The translations under genes were made by a program, and so were the position numbers. A DNA stretch of 64,000 bases, taken from contig NW_019775412.1 in assembly GCF_001039355.2 (NCBI RefSeq), forward strand, positions 62,001-126,000. The letters run 5' to 3'. This stretch comes from Lingula anatina (lineage: Eukaryota; Brachiopoda; Lingulata; Lingulida; Lingulidae). Shown in pieces: positions 48,431 to 60,546 of the stretch. The notes under the pieces were generated by a model. The model had not been told where the DNA came from. It did not search any database and was given only the letters and a program-made list of their open reading frames with translations. Within the stretch, counting starts at the first letter, position 1. The number at the start of each line of letters is the position of its first letter.

Positions 48431-49684
48431 TCAAATCACTGTCACCTCCTCTACGATGATACGGGACACGCCAAAATGGCCAGTGAGGGCGTTGCCCTCT
48501 GGATAGTTCCCAACTTTGCATTTTCCGATGTTGAAGCCAACTGTTAGCTCACCGGCGGGAACATTGAAGCAAAGGCCTTCAACTGGAACACAAAAGCAGT
48601 TGGGATACAACATGCCCAGTTCTTATATTCTGTAATGGGGTGTTTAGAAAACTGGAGTCAATGTGTATGATATTTATGTATAAGCAAATTATTACAGAAA
48701 AGATTCTTTGTATTTGCCAACTGATGTATAAAAAGCGTATAAAATTACGCCCCACCTGACGTCGTTTTATGGAAGTTCTCAGTTGGCTCTCCGAGTTTAG
48801 TGTGTACCACAATATCTATGGCGTCTGGAGAGCTGCATTCGGCGCCATTGAAGGTGAAATACCAGCGTTTGCAGGCATACCCGCTGGAAGACGTATGAAA
48901 CAGTCTCACATCACCTGACCATTTCACCCTCAATGCAGACTTCGAGCTTTTCTTTGTAATATAACACGACTGAAAGCAGAGAACAATGTGGGCACAGAAA
49001 TTATGCAAATGACAAAATGATATTACTTAAAGCAGAACATAATCAGTGTCAGTGTAAGTACAATTCTTAGAAGAGGTTGACTGCTTATTTATGATAGAAT
49101 TCATTTCTTTTTTTTTTTTATATGTTATATTGAAATATTAAGCTGTGGTTCGTACCTTAACAAGTCCCGATGATAAGGATTTAGCGGCCCCCATACTGCT
49201 ATGGTTCCATGTGCACTGGACAATATGGCTGCCTATATTAAATTAAAAAAAAATTTTCAGAAAGTAAATCTTTTTTTAAAAAAATCAACATGTATTGTCT
49301 TATTTAAATGTCAAAATATTTAAAATGTATGATCTCAGCCTTGTCAGATTGAAAGATAAGGTTCAGTTTCTGCCAACGACTGAAAACTTTTTGGCGTTAA
49401 TTGAAAAAATTGTTCCAGAGAAAAGGGCCGATTGTTCCAGTGGCAAATTCCCTTCCATACAAATACATACCTTGTGAAGCTCCTCGCTCTTTTCCAGCCT
49501 GCATCTGAACCACAGTTGACTGAAGCTGTAGAACAGAGCTCTGAAGCTGTGCCAGAAGTTGTTGTTGATTGCTGCAGACCAGGGTTTCCAAGGCATTGCA
49601 CGCGTCTGTAGTGTCACACGTGCAAACGGACATTGTCAACGTGAGCGAAGCAAGAAACAAGATGGTATTTCTCTGGATTCCCAT
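48431..49684 (-). CDS. CTHRC1: CTHRC1-like secreted protein A (four exons)
   Basis: CTHRC1 is a secreted glycoprotein involved in Wnt/PCP signalling and matrix remodelling in vertebrates. Minus-strand exons are 49471-49684, 49156-49232, 48756-48969 and 48431-48582, phase-consistent, giving 218 aa (human CTHRC1 is 243). The signal peptide is MGIQRNTILFLASLTLTMSV. Instead of a Gly-X-Y collagen segment, residues about 38-63 form an LxxQL heptad helix (QQQLLAQLQSSVLQLQSTVV) able to trimerise as a coiled coil. The C-terminal domain is diagnostic: SALRVKWSGDVRL, CKRWYFTFNGAECSSPDAID, HKTTSVEGLCFNVPAGE, VGNYPEG and VSRIIVEEVTVI. A TATA box is at 49778-49784. It is the left copy of a tandem pair. Confidence 0.9.
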
Positions 49685-49777
49685 CACTGAATTCTTATCG
49701 TCTTTTTCCCAGGAGAAAATTACAATGTAGCACAGTGTACGCGCTCACCAAATTGCTTAATTCGATTGCTCTGTCAG

Positions 49778-49784
49778 TTTTATA
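49778..49784 (-). promoter_or_regulatory. TATA box of CTHRC1-like gene A
   Basis: Minus-strand CCTATAAAACTGACAG lies about 94 bp before the ATG and is conserved in gene B at 53303. Confidence 0.7.
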
Positions 49785-49939
49785 GGTGATTAGTAATTAA
49801 CTGGAAACCCGGATTTTGGTTCAGAAAGTGTCTCACGTGTCAACATTGTGGATGAATCAGTCGATGATCTACGTGGCAGTGGACGCTAAGTCACGTAAAA
49901 CATGACAGAGTCAACATCATCTGTTATCACAAAATAGAT

Positions 49940-49985
49940 CATTATTATTATTATTATTATAATTATAATAATAATTATTATTATA
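49940..49985. repeat. (ATT)n / AT-rich microsatellite
   Basis: ATT units followed by an inverted ATAATAATT stretch. The homologous position in unit B carries a longer (ATT)n at 54030-54075. Confidence 0.85.
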
Positions 49986-51554
49986 GGAGTTACTGCAAAA
50001 TTAACTCACAATCTCATTCGACTTTCTCTTTCGTTCACTGTTTTCATTCTCTCACTCACAATCTCCACTCTTTTATATCTCACAACATTGCGCCAAGTTG
50101 CCCGACATTCCCTGGGCGTCAAAAACCACAGGAAAAGAAATCTTTTGGTGCAAATCTTTTATATCATAGACCACGTCTTCATAACTATTCCCACAGATGG
50201 GAAAATGGCAAGGGGAATGATTTCCATGCTGTCTGAGCTACTGGTAACAGGTGTCCCTCCCACTATATTGCATACGTCGGTCCAGGGTTTTACACCAGAA
50301 CTACCTTTACTATCACAACGTGACTGATATATCGTACGTGATTCAAGAACTCATTTTATGCTTTATCGTACAACTGAAGCAATCATACCATTTATCTTTC
50401 ATATGTCATACATGTAGGAGAAGCTGATTTACGTTCCGTTGCATTTTACCCCATGTGCACGTTTTTATGATCAATGACTGATTCTTTTTAAAATTTCAAT
50501 TACTGAATTCTTTTCCGTGTGCAGCTGTGTTTATTAAGATTAATTGTTGTCTTCTAACTTTTAAATTGTCGTTTTATGTTCTTTATTTCACGACCCCAAT
50601 TTTATCAAATGTAAAACATTGTCCAGTGGGTTGCAATTTTACTAATAAGCTATTATAAAATTTATTGGAAAAATTTTGACAAGTTTCAGGTAGAAAGTTT
50701 GCATCATAAAATGCATTGTGTATAAAAGGAATTACTACGTGCCAAATGACATTTTCCGATAATGAGAAGTAAAGGAAATGTTTAAAAATCAAGCCAGTTA
50801 TTATTTATTTTGGAAATCAGAAAATGGTACGTCGAAGGTTTTGATGATAGAAAGAATGAATTATTTTTGTCGAATGCAAAATTTGAAATGAGAAAGTGCA
50901 ACCTGTGCCAACAACGCGGAAAGTTAATTAACTATATATTAATGCAGTGTTGATAAATAGAACAAAAACGAGCCAGATAAAAAAGACACAATGAAAACAA
51001 AATAATGAAATAATAACTGCATTCTTGTACGTTAGACTGACGTTTGGTTTGATGTAGCGAGACCAATGACGTTGGTGCATATTATTTCCAACAAAATGTG
51101 CTGACACTTATCAATATAGAGTCCCTTTGCCTGACCTTTATCGGGTATGATTATCGAATTTCGAAAGTATACTATTTATAAAGGTAAGACAAAGAAACTA
51201 TACTATTTATAGGTAAGACAAAGGGCATCATGGGCTCTCCAGGGAAACGAGCTACAGAATTTTAAATCTTGTCTGATTACAGGAATGATATATGGAAACA
51301 GCACAAAGTTTGTGTAGCAAGATTTTAGGAATGGATTATTATCATTATTATTTTTTCATCATAAGGATTCGAAGAGAAATGTCGGTAATTCAGCTAATGT
51401 GATTTAAAAAAAAATGTCTGTAGCTGCAATTCACTCGATGAGATAAGACGACGTCCTAGCATTCAATTCTTTATTGAAAGCATTTGGAAGTTGACTGCAA
51501 AAATACACAAATCACACAAAGATGCGTCTATCATCAGTTTGATATCTTTTGACA

Positions 51555-52818
51555 TCAGATCACTGTCACCTCTTCAACAATGATACGGAACACGCCAAAA
51601 TAGCCAGTGTGGACTTCGCCTTGTGGATAGTTCCCAACATTGCATTTCCCTACGTTGAAGCCAAGTGTTACCTCACCGGCGGGGACATTGAAGCAGAGGC
51701 CTTCAACTGGAACACGAAAAACAAAAAATAGTGCTGCTTTTTCAAACAAATGGTTTACAACAATTCCAGCGCTGAAATCTGCAGTGATCTCGGTACGTGG
51801 CTGCATGGATTAATGTTATATGGTAACAGTATAAATTCGGATCACAGCAAATCATCCTTCAAAATTTTATAAAATCTTGTATCTACCAATTACAAGTATG
51901 AAAATTATATACGAAACCACGCCCCACCTGACGTCGTTTTATGGAAGTTCTCAGTTGTCTCTTTAAGTTTTGTATGCACCACGATATCTATGGCGTCTGG
52001 AGAGGTGCATTCGGCGCCATTGAAGGTGAAATACCAGCGTTTGCAGGCGGCGTACCCTCCAGAGGACTTACGAAGCAGTCTCAAATCACCTGACCATTTC
52101 ACTCTCAGTGCAGTCTTTGAGCTTTTCTTTGTAAACTGACACGACTGACAGTAGAGAACATCTTAGTACAGCAGAGAACATCTTAGTACAGCAATTAGGC
52201 AACTGACAAAATGATATTACTAAAATAAGTACTGGTGGCATATGTCATAGTAACAGTAACCACAGGGGCGGATTTTGGCCGTCTTCTGGGTCTTCTGGAA
52301 GATGGTCAGATTTTCAAGTTTACACTGACGGATATTTAATTTTCCCTGATGGAAGACGATACAAAATGGAGGATGGATCAACAAAGATAATTTTGAATAC
52401 TGTCAGAAAATAGCTCTAGATCTGCCCCTGTGCCAGTACATGTCGGTCCAAGTTTGGCAACAAGTAAATTGGACGAAATCCAATCTGCGTCAAAAACCAT
52501 TTAGGAACAGAAATTTCGCAAGTGACAACTTATTATTACTAAATGTAGAACATATATCAGTGTCAGTGTAAGCTCAACTGTTACCGTTGCAATTCTTAGA
52601 AGAGATTGACCGCTTATTTAAGATATAATTTCTGAAACTTATTTCTACACAGCGCACTGTTATATAGGAATATTAAGCTATGATTCGTACCTTAACAAGC
52701 CCCGATGATACGTATTTAGCAGCCCCCATACTGCTATGGTTCCATGTGCACTGGACAATATGATTCCCTATTTTATATTAGACATAAAGCTTCATAAGGT
52801 AATTACATATTCAAATTT

Positions 52819-52866
<48 letters not shown>

Positions 52867-53222
52867 TCAGTCAAATCAAATGAAGATTAATTTATTGGAA
52901 TATATGATGTTGAGTTCCTGCCAATGACAGAAGACTTTTACACGTTAATTGAACTGATTTGTTTCAAAGAAAATGACCGTTGGTCCCAGTGGCGACTTCC
53001 CTTCCATACAGAAACATACCTTGTGAAGCTCCCTGCTCTTTCCCAGCCTGCATCTGAACCACAGTAGACTGAAGCTGTAGAACATAACTCTGTAGCTGAG
53101 ACAAAAGTTGTTGTATATTGGTGAAAACCAGGGTTGCCAAAGCATTGGCCGTAGTGTGACACTTGCAAACGGACATTGCCAACGTAAGCGAAACAAGAAA
53201 CAATATTTTTCTGTAATCTCAT
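51555..53222 (-). CDS. CTHRC1: CTHRC1-like protein B, signal peptide frameshifted
   Basis: Minus-strand exons are 53020-53222 (ancestral extent), 52691-52767, 51928-52144 and 51555-51706. The C-terminal domain is intact (SCQFTKKSSKTALRV, CKRWYFTFNGAECTSPDAID, VEGLCFNVPAGEVTLGF, FRIIVEEVTVI) and about as long as in copy A. In exon 1, the ATG equivalent to that of copy A (53222-53220) is followed by five fewer bases than in copy A before the TTG TTT CTT core of the signal peptide. That ATG is therefore out of frame, and the correct frame meets TGA just upstream. The first in-frame ATG is 53176-53174 (MSVCKCHTTANALATL), giving 200 aa without a hydrophobic leader. It may be non-secreted, use another first exon, or be a young pseudogene; splice sites and TATA box are intact. 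Confidence 0.85.
52261..52432 (+). mobile_element. MITE-like element with terminal inverted repeats, copy 2
   Basis: It begins CACAGGGGCGGAT and ends ATCTGCCCCTGTG, 13-bp terminal inverted repeats with about one mismatch. The 8-bp flanks, ACAGTAAC and CCAGTACA, share CAGTA and may be a decayed target-site duplication. There is no transposase. It lies in the intron between exons 2 and 3 of CTHRC1-like gene B and is absent from copy A, so it inserted after the duplication. Confidence 0.75.
52821..52863. repeat. (AT)n microsatellite
   Basis: About 21 AT units in intron 1 of CTHRC1-like gene B; not present at the homologous site in copy A. Confidence 0.95.
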
Positions 53223-53302
53223 CGTGTTTTTCCCAGGAGAAAATCACAATGTAGCACAGTTTATGTTCTCGAGTAAATGGTTTTACTTACTTGCTTTGTC
53301 TG

Positions 53303-53309
53303 TTTTATA
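53303..53309 (-). promoter_or_regulatory. TATA box of CTHRC1-like gene B
   Basis: Minus-strand CCTATAAAACAGACAA is the counterpart of the gene A box and lies about 81 bp before the ancestral ATG. Confidence 0.65.
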
Positions 53310-53802
53310 GGTGAACAACAGTAAACTGGAAACCCGGATTTTAGTTTAGAAAGGGGCTCAGGTGTCACGAAGCAAAATCAGTCGTTGATCTACATGAAAC
53401 TGGACGCTAAATAACGTAAAACGATGGCAGAATCAACAATGTTAGTAATCAAAAATTGAATTGAAGTATGAGGTTACATGTATGTAACTTGTTCCCACAG
53501 CACACTTCACGAAATAACACATCAACATGTTAACTGACAAGAGAAAGTTTCTGACGAAGTTAATGATATTGTAACCCTTCATTATCATCCAGAAATGAGG
53601 GTCTTCCTGCATCTAACTATTCAGTAATGCATCTATCTTTGTGCCGAATAAAATCAATAAAAAAACCCTCGAAAATATTAAATTTGGGTCTTTATATTTC
53701 TCGTTGCAATCTACATAAGCATACGTGTGTCGTTATGTTTCATTGGTGTATGACATAAATTGGTTTCACATCTTACTTATGTTTTTAAAAACTGAATAGA
53801 TT

Positions 53803-54026
53803 CAAGGGTGGATCCAGGATTATTTGAAAGGGGAGTCCGTGGATGCAAAAGCGACCTTCCACCCCCTTCCATGGCTGGATGGCACCGAAAATTTTTTGTA
53901 TTTTAGAGGGCAAACAGCTATTCAGCTATTCAGCATTTTAATTTCAACAGGGGACCATTTGTGTGATTTTTTTTTTCAGAAATCGAAGGGAGGGGGTCAG
54001 GACCCAACCCCCTAAATCCGCCACTG
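53803..54026. mobile_element. hAT-like non-autonomous element
   Basis: Ends CAAGGGTGGATCCAGG and CCTAAATCCGCCACTG form imperfect terminal inverted repeats of the CAGTGGCGGATyyAGG type common in hAT MITEs. The 8-bp flanks AATAGATT and AGATGATT are partly alike. It lies upstream of CTHRC1-like gene B and is absent from unit A. Confidence 0.65.
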
Positions 54027-54029
54027 AGA

Positions 54030-54031
54030 TG

Positions 54032-54075
<44 letters not shown>
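54030..54075. repeat. (ATT)n microsatellite
   Basis: About 15 ATT units directly after the hAT-like element. Confidence 0.93.
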
Positions 54076-54604
54076 GTGAGTGACGCAAAATAAACTAACA
54101 GCCTGACTCACTCGCTCACTCTTCCATTCTCACTATCACATTCTCCTCACTTGTATATCTCACACCACGGCACAAGTTGCCCGACACTCCACGGGAAAGA
54201 AATCTTTTGGTGGAAATCTTTTATATCAAAGACCACGTCTTCAAAACAGTTCCCACAGCTGGGAAAATGGTAAGGGGAAGGATTTCCTGAGATACTGGAA
54301 ACAGGTGCTCCCTCCCACCATACCGCATACGTCGGTCTAGGGTCCTGCACTTACTCTACCTTTACCCACACAGCATGGCTGATACATTAGCCTGCTCACT
54401 GTGGCCAGGTGAGGCGATATTTTTTTCATTTATGCGTGTTAATGATCAGATATCAAAACTACCAGTGGGTAAGGGCGGTTTTTCTCATTACCGGGCTAAG
54501 TGGTGGGGCTGGGACCTTTGATCCCGCAGCAATGATGCATTCGCCAATGATGGATGTACTAGAGTCTATAGAGTACGAGGTGGTAAGTAAGTAGTCGTGT
54601 TGAA

Positions 54605-54629
54605 CACACACACACACACACACACACAC
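54605..54629. repeat. (CA)n microsatellite
   Basis: About 12 CA units in intergenic DNA. Confidence 0.9.
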
Positions 54630-55528
54630 GGAACTTCTGCACACAAAATAAGCGTGGCTTTTCACTGTTTTGTGGAGAACTCTGCATAAAAAAATCCTAG
54701 TAATATCTGATGCACGAACCATGCATCATAAATGCACACGTCACATCATGATCAAGTGTTTATTGGTCAAAATAGTCGTGAACGCGTCTTCTGGGGTTCT
54801 ACGCCATGTAATTGTCTTTTTTTTAACAAACACAACATTTCAATATCTTGTGGATTACTGAAAGTGAACATCTTTGAATGTCTGTTACTGATAACAACCA
54901 ATTAAGGGGGGACTTGGTATAATGTTTTTGGGAAAACAAGAAATTCTCATCAATTTTCTGCCAAATCTAGGTATTTTTACTCATACTGGCACGTGTCAGA
55001 TAATGATTGTCACTTAGCAGTCGTCGAGATGGAACATGCAATACTCACATCTTGACACTACGTTTAGACTTTATATCACACCTCTTCTCTGAATAATGTA
55101 ATATCTTCGAGGAGAGGTGTCACGTTTAACATTTTATTTTACCTGTATCTGCTACTAGTGGTAATTTAAAAGAATATGATGTTATCGTTAATAACCTCCC
55201 ATACATGGTATCCTTTAATCAACGTGTCAACACTGTCTTGTTTCTCCCCCCTTTTTTTTGCATTTTAGCACCACTGTGTTTCATTTGGCTATTCATATCT
55301 AGTGATTTCATTAAAACATTATCGAAACCGCAATGCATTGGTGTAATTGCAGTCAAAATGTGTAGGCAAACGATAACGGATGTGATTAAATTTCTTCATA
55401 ATGATAAATAATTTTCTAGATTCTTTGAAATGAATGTGTTGTAAACATACTAGGGCTGATGGACCGTGGGGCAAAATTTCAGCTGTTTCTTTTTTCTACA
55501 TATAAATACTGCAGATGAAAAAAAAAAC

Positions 55529-55530
<2 letters not shown>

Positions 55531-55592
<62 letters not shown>
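55531..55592. repeat. Compound (CT)n(AT)n microsatellite
   Basis: About 15 CT units followed directly by about 15 AT units. Confidence 0.95.
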
Positions 55593-55595
<3 letters not shown>

Positions 55596-56274
55596 TTTTT
55601 GTTTTAATCGCCCTAGATTGTTTTGCATCCCGCTCTTTTGCTCAACAACAGTAAGTTGACCAACACCTCAAGAATGAACATTTAATGTGACGTGTGTGTT
55701 AACGTTTCACTTTTGTAACTTATGGAGAATTGAAAGATGCACACGCAGCTTCCTTGAAGTCTCTTGGTCTAGGAAGTGTCAGACAAGGTGTAAACTGGTC
55801 GTTGTCTTATATCAGATCCAAAACCAGAGCCAGCTGTCAAGGCGTTTTCCACATAATTTAAACAGGCGTATTCTCGCGCATACGAGCACGTACCCGGTGC
55901 AGGGTGTTATCTTCTCCGAATTGTGGTTCAAGCGATACTAGCGCAGGAACCCCAATACATTTTCTTTGATGTCTGGTAAATGTATTGGAATTCTCTGGGA
56001 TCACAAAATCGCGGCCGTGAATTTTTCGAGGATTTGGATGCTTCACCAAAACTTTGCTGTTTTACGTAGTTTACAAAGCAAATGTGTATGGAGGCCTTCT
56101 CATTAGTTTTTACTCTGTTAAAGTAGTTTGAAAAGTATTTAAATATTTCCAACATATTGCTTTGATTATATTTATAATGCATTTATTACTCTATCAGTTT
56201 ATTTATTTATCCAGTACTTTATTTATCTATGCGTAACTCGGAAAATAGATTGCATGCACACCTATTTGTTGCAG

Positions 56275-56460
56275 GTGAGATGTTAGCTCTGTTGGAGAGG
56301 AGGAGGCAAGATTTGTCAAGGATGACCGTATTCGGCTTCTGCTATGGTGATGTTGTGGGGGCGGGGGTGCGAACGGTCCTAATAAAAACCGACGCGGCGG
56401 GAGAGGTGTTCCCAGAACAAGGGAGATTAAGGAAAGAAGCCATAGATACCAGTTAAAACG
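56275..56460 (+). other. Probable non-coding 5' exon of the small basic secreted protein gene
   Basis: It is bounded by an acceptor (CTATTTGTTGCAG) and a strong donor (AACG|GTAAGT). Its longest frame stops just before the donor, so it cannot join the downstream coding exons in frame and is best read as 5' UTR. Alternatively it belongs to a separate transcript. Confidence 0.4.
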
Positions 56461-56788
56461 GTAAGTAAGCAGGACGTTGTGCTCAGAGTACCTGTTTTGC
56501 TATTACTGCAGGAAGATATTGCAAGACAATGACGGGATGTTATAACGTTGTTTGTAAAGTTGCTGTATTAATTACTGTAAAGAAACCAACTTTTATCATA
56601 TTCATAAAAATAATATTAAAACGATAAATTTCAATAAGAACAAGTAAAAAAATCACTAACTTTCTTGTAAAAGATGATGATGGACGTTACGTGTGTCCCC
56701 ATAGGTATTCACTTATAATGGGCGACTTCTTTGATGCATTTACATAAGCGCCGTTTTGTTTTCAAAAATGCCTCCTTCCTTTTCAGAT

Positions 56789-57799
56789 ATGGGCGAGTAC
56801 GGATCCATCAGCTTTTGTACGAGATCTTTTGTATTTGGGGCATTTCTTTTGGTTGGTTTGGGAAAAGTGGAAAGTGCAACACTTAAAGGGACTTTTCCAC
56901 CCGTGCCACTAGGTAGGTACCAGTTGGTAGTGCATCATTTGGACCATACCCTGACACTGTACTATGTTTATTAAATACACACAATGGGCAATAGAAAAGT
57001 GTCACCCCCTGAATCAGAGTAATCAAATAATCAAGTAATCAATAATCAAAGTAGGCAGATTTTGAGTAGTTATAATACCTGGTCTACATTTTGTGTTGTT
57101 GTTTTTTTTTTGGTGAAATTTGATGTTAATAAAATGATACCAGGAGCATATCATTCCACAGTCATTTATATCTCCCCCAAAGTATTGGTTCAGTAGGGGT
57201 GACACTTCTAGACACTTCTATTGTCCAGTGGGTGTACATGGTGGTACACTTCTCTGTAAGAAAGCCGCCTTGCCCAAAACCGTTTTTAACCTTTAATGAT
57301 AAAGTTTAAAATGTGTTTATAAAATGAATTTTGATTTGTGTTGATGGTTTCAATAACATTCAGAATCAAGATTGTATTTTTTTCTACAGAAGACGTTTCA
57401 GTGACGACAGAAGAACAAATGCCAAGAAATCTGCCAATGGCCACCGCTATCAGAATGTCAACCAAGAAGATCTCTGATACTCCTTCATATCGAACGAAAT
57501 TATCTTCGAAAGTGAAAACTGCACCAACAAGAGGTTCATACCCACTAACGATATACGAGCACGGCCTTGGCCTTTACCGAGTGCAGAGAAGCATCCAAAA
57601 AAGCAAAGATAAACACTCAAATCTGAAATATACGCGCATGCGCGATCGTCGTTTTGCTCGGAACTCCAGAAAAGGAAGATTTGAAGAGGGCTGTGATCCC
57701 ACAAACCTTGTTTCATTACAGGATTATTTGGATTTCATTCGGTCCAGGCGAAAATGTCTACGTAAATATCATTTCAGGAGGGTTCGATTTGGTATATGA
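56789..57799 (+). CDS. Unrecognised small basic, probably secreted protein (two coding exons)
   Basis: Exon 56787-56912 has a good acceptor (TTCCTTTTCAG) two bases before the ATG and the donor CTAG|GTAGGT. The next exon starts at 57390 (TTTCTACAG) in matching phase and ends at TAA 57797-57799, giving 177 aa. Residues 6-30 are hydrophobic (SISFCTRSFVFGAFLLVGLG) followed by KVESA, a plausible signal peptide. The mature part begins with a TTEEQMPRNLP segment and becomes strongly basic: STKKISDTPSYRTKLSSKVK, YTRMRDRRFARNSRKGRFEE, RSRRKCLRKYHFRRVRF. It has two cysteines in the C-terminal half (EGCDPTN and RRKCLRK). I do not recognise a family. The basic tail suggests heparin or nucleic-acid binding, or dibasic processing, but that is inference. 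AATAAA lies near 58412. Confidence 0.55.
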
Positions 57800-60400
57800 T
57801 ATGACGGGGATGTTGTGCGGCATATTTTTTTTCTGTGAATCAGATTCACGAGTGACAAGCTGACCGTACAGAAAACAGTAGGGTCAGGAAACAACCGACT
57901 TTTTGGACGGTGTGACGTAACAGAGAGTCCCCCATGAAAGAGATTCCGGTTCCTATATATTTTTAAATTTGCACGTTTCTATACTTTCCAGAAACAAGTA
58001 TATTTATCACAACCGTACGGGAATGTTGATATGCTTTTGTTTTGAATGTTCTTTATTGAACTGCCTTTGAGTTTAATGTCTAAAATAGATCGATAAAGAC
58101 ATTAGACCTAGTACATTCATATATTTTTCATGTGCAATTTTTCGGGGATTTGAAGAACTTGAAAAGGCATACCTTTATTAGGATATAGATTTATTTATAT
58201 AAATAAAATGGTATAGAGAAATGAAAATGGAAACGCCTTTGTTATTTTGTTCAGAGCGTTCATCATGGGCCTTTTCCCCCTCCATCTTTGCTAAAGCTTT
58301 AATTTTATCTTAAACTGTAATTGGTTTACCATACATAATTATCATTCACAGATTTATATTTATCTGTCTGTATTTTAGATTCGTATATGTGTATTAATCA
58401 AAGTACAAATGTCAATAAAATGACATTTTCGACTAACAACTATATAATTCTGTTGTATCTTTAAAAAACCAAAATTTTTGACAGGTAACTAGCCCCAGAG
58501 ACTCCTCTTAATTCATGCACAAATAAAATATATTATCCATGCAAAAAGAGATCTGGTCAGTTGTATTATATCACAATTAAAATGTAATAAAATACGCATA
58601 AGTAAAATAACGATATTTGGTGAGATCGTTCTCTATTAGTAGCCTATATAATGGTATTTGGTCCCTTGACTGGCGATTGCAGAATATACATGACACCATT
58701 AAAACTTACGTGTTATTGCTGAGAGTGACTTAAATCATGCGATGTTATGGCATACTGCATCTACATAACGTAATTACAGTCAAAAAAGTTGAATTGGCTT
58801 TAAAAAAACTTGTGAGCAGAACCTGCACCTCTCATTGCCAAAATATATCTTATAACATCCAGAGCCAAAACTCAAGCATTTTTGTACATCTAGCACCAAC
58901 ATTACATAAAATAAAACGATATTTTCTCCTAAAAAGAGGGTGATTAACAACTATTCCCCCACTGGCCCTATCCTTATCTGAGCCCCCCCCCCCCCCTCCA
59001 TTGTAAAGGAGTAATTTTTATCATGATCAAATTTACCTAAAAAAAGAGGTATATTAACAAAAATGTACACTTTTTAAAAGACGATTTCTTGTCCTACCTC
59101 ACATAACTGAGAACAACCAATGACTTGAAAAAATGAGACCAACAAATGATGAAAACAACCAATTGTTTAAATAATACCATCGCCAGTGCACTTAAAACCC
59201 ATGATGTATAGTAGTCATAAATTTAAAAATTGAGGAAAAACAATGTTTGTATACAATAAACCCAAACGTATATGTGATAACAATTAAGTAATACTTATAT
59301 TTAATATATAGAACATTTAAAGACATGCCTAAGCCGGGTACACTACATATTCTGTAGCTTCGTCTTTGCCTTGAATTATGCCACTTATGAAATATGGGAA
59401 TGAGCATCAAGTTAAGATGGCAGATGAAGGTAGTGGTTAAATAAACAGAGCCATCAGTTAAATTTGTATGTGAAACAATGAACGCTGAATGAAATGTGAG
59501 TTTATAAAGGACTGTATGATGTTACAGTTGCCACAGATAACATTGTGTTGCAGTCTATCCTGTATTTCATCAGTGTGTCGAATTTCTTAATTTTCCTATA
59601 GTAACGCTATCTTCCTGGCCTATGAAATGGCGGATTTAGGGCCTATCCTTTACCACGACCTCACCTATACTACCTATTTCTCTGACTTAAGAATATCTTA
59701 ACTACCAGTTTAACAATTAACTATTATTTCAACAGAAATCACAGCTATGGTGTGGAAAAATGACAAAAATGGAGAGACATTCATATTGGAATACTTTGCA
59801 AATGCATTTCAGGCTTGCAACATTATCTAACTCAATCTCGAGCGGACCAGGGACTTCTGTTAATTTTATTTGTTTGCAATGCCTGGAGTCTCAAAGCCTC
59901 CTCCGTATTATCCTTATCACTAAAATTGTGAACCAAATTGTTGGAGTCGATGATTGTTCACCGTAAATGGTGAACGCAGTAAAACGTAGTAAAACTGTAG
60001 GCAGTGTTAAACGCTGAATCTAGGTTGATACCAACATTTGCATTATTGAAAACTACTGGTCTCCATCATGTATGTTGTCTATAGTGCTGACTGATTAAAC
60101 CACTGCTAGTATTCATGTCTATTCACGTTATGCACAATCCCTTTCAAAATCTTGCAGCTCTTAGAAAAATGACCTTGTATACCAAAGACGACGGTATCCA
60201 GCTTTTTTTCCCTTTCTCTTTTTTAAAGGGTAACATTTTAACACCTGGGAACAGCGAACATGATGTCAAACAGAGGTGTGTTAGTTGAGATACGAATGAG
60301 AAATGGGAACAATCACTGAGGCATCCAACACGAAGCTGATCACTGCTCGCAAATGCAATTTTTGTTGTCTCTTTGAAGCCGAGATAAAAATCCACTTCAT
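57800..60400. other. Intergenic region
   Basis: No gene recognised. It contains a 15-base poly-C at about 58983-58997 and short unconvincing frames. Confidence 0.45.
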
Positions 60401-60409
60401 AGTAAGCTA

Positions 60410-60508
60410 CTATATATAGCCTTTAGCTTCCATCTCCATCGTTTCCGGTGGGCCTCTGGAAGACAAAGAGAACAAAAAGCTTATATGTCCGTAATGTATA
60501 TCAAAAAC

Positions 60509-60546
<38 letters not shown>

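Larger units (their letters stand above)
47215..50345. repeat. Tandem segmental duplication, unit A
   Basis: The unit begins near TTTTATGCTTTATC and ends near CATACGTCGGTCCAGGG. It contains CTHRC1-like gene A with its upstream and downstream DNA. Non-coding matches to unit B include GACGTTTGG/GGCGTTTGG-TTTGATGTAG and the stretch CCACGTCTTCA...GGGAAAATGG upstream of the gene. Size is about 3.1 kb. Confidence 0.85.
50346..54390. repeat. Tandem segmental duplication, unit B
   Basis: A direct repeat of 47215-50345, about 0.9 kb longer because of insertions: the element at 52261-52432 and extra DNA in the intron, and the element at 53803-54026 plus a longer (ATT)n upstream. It holds CTHRC1-like gene B. 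Confidence 0.85.
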
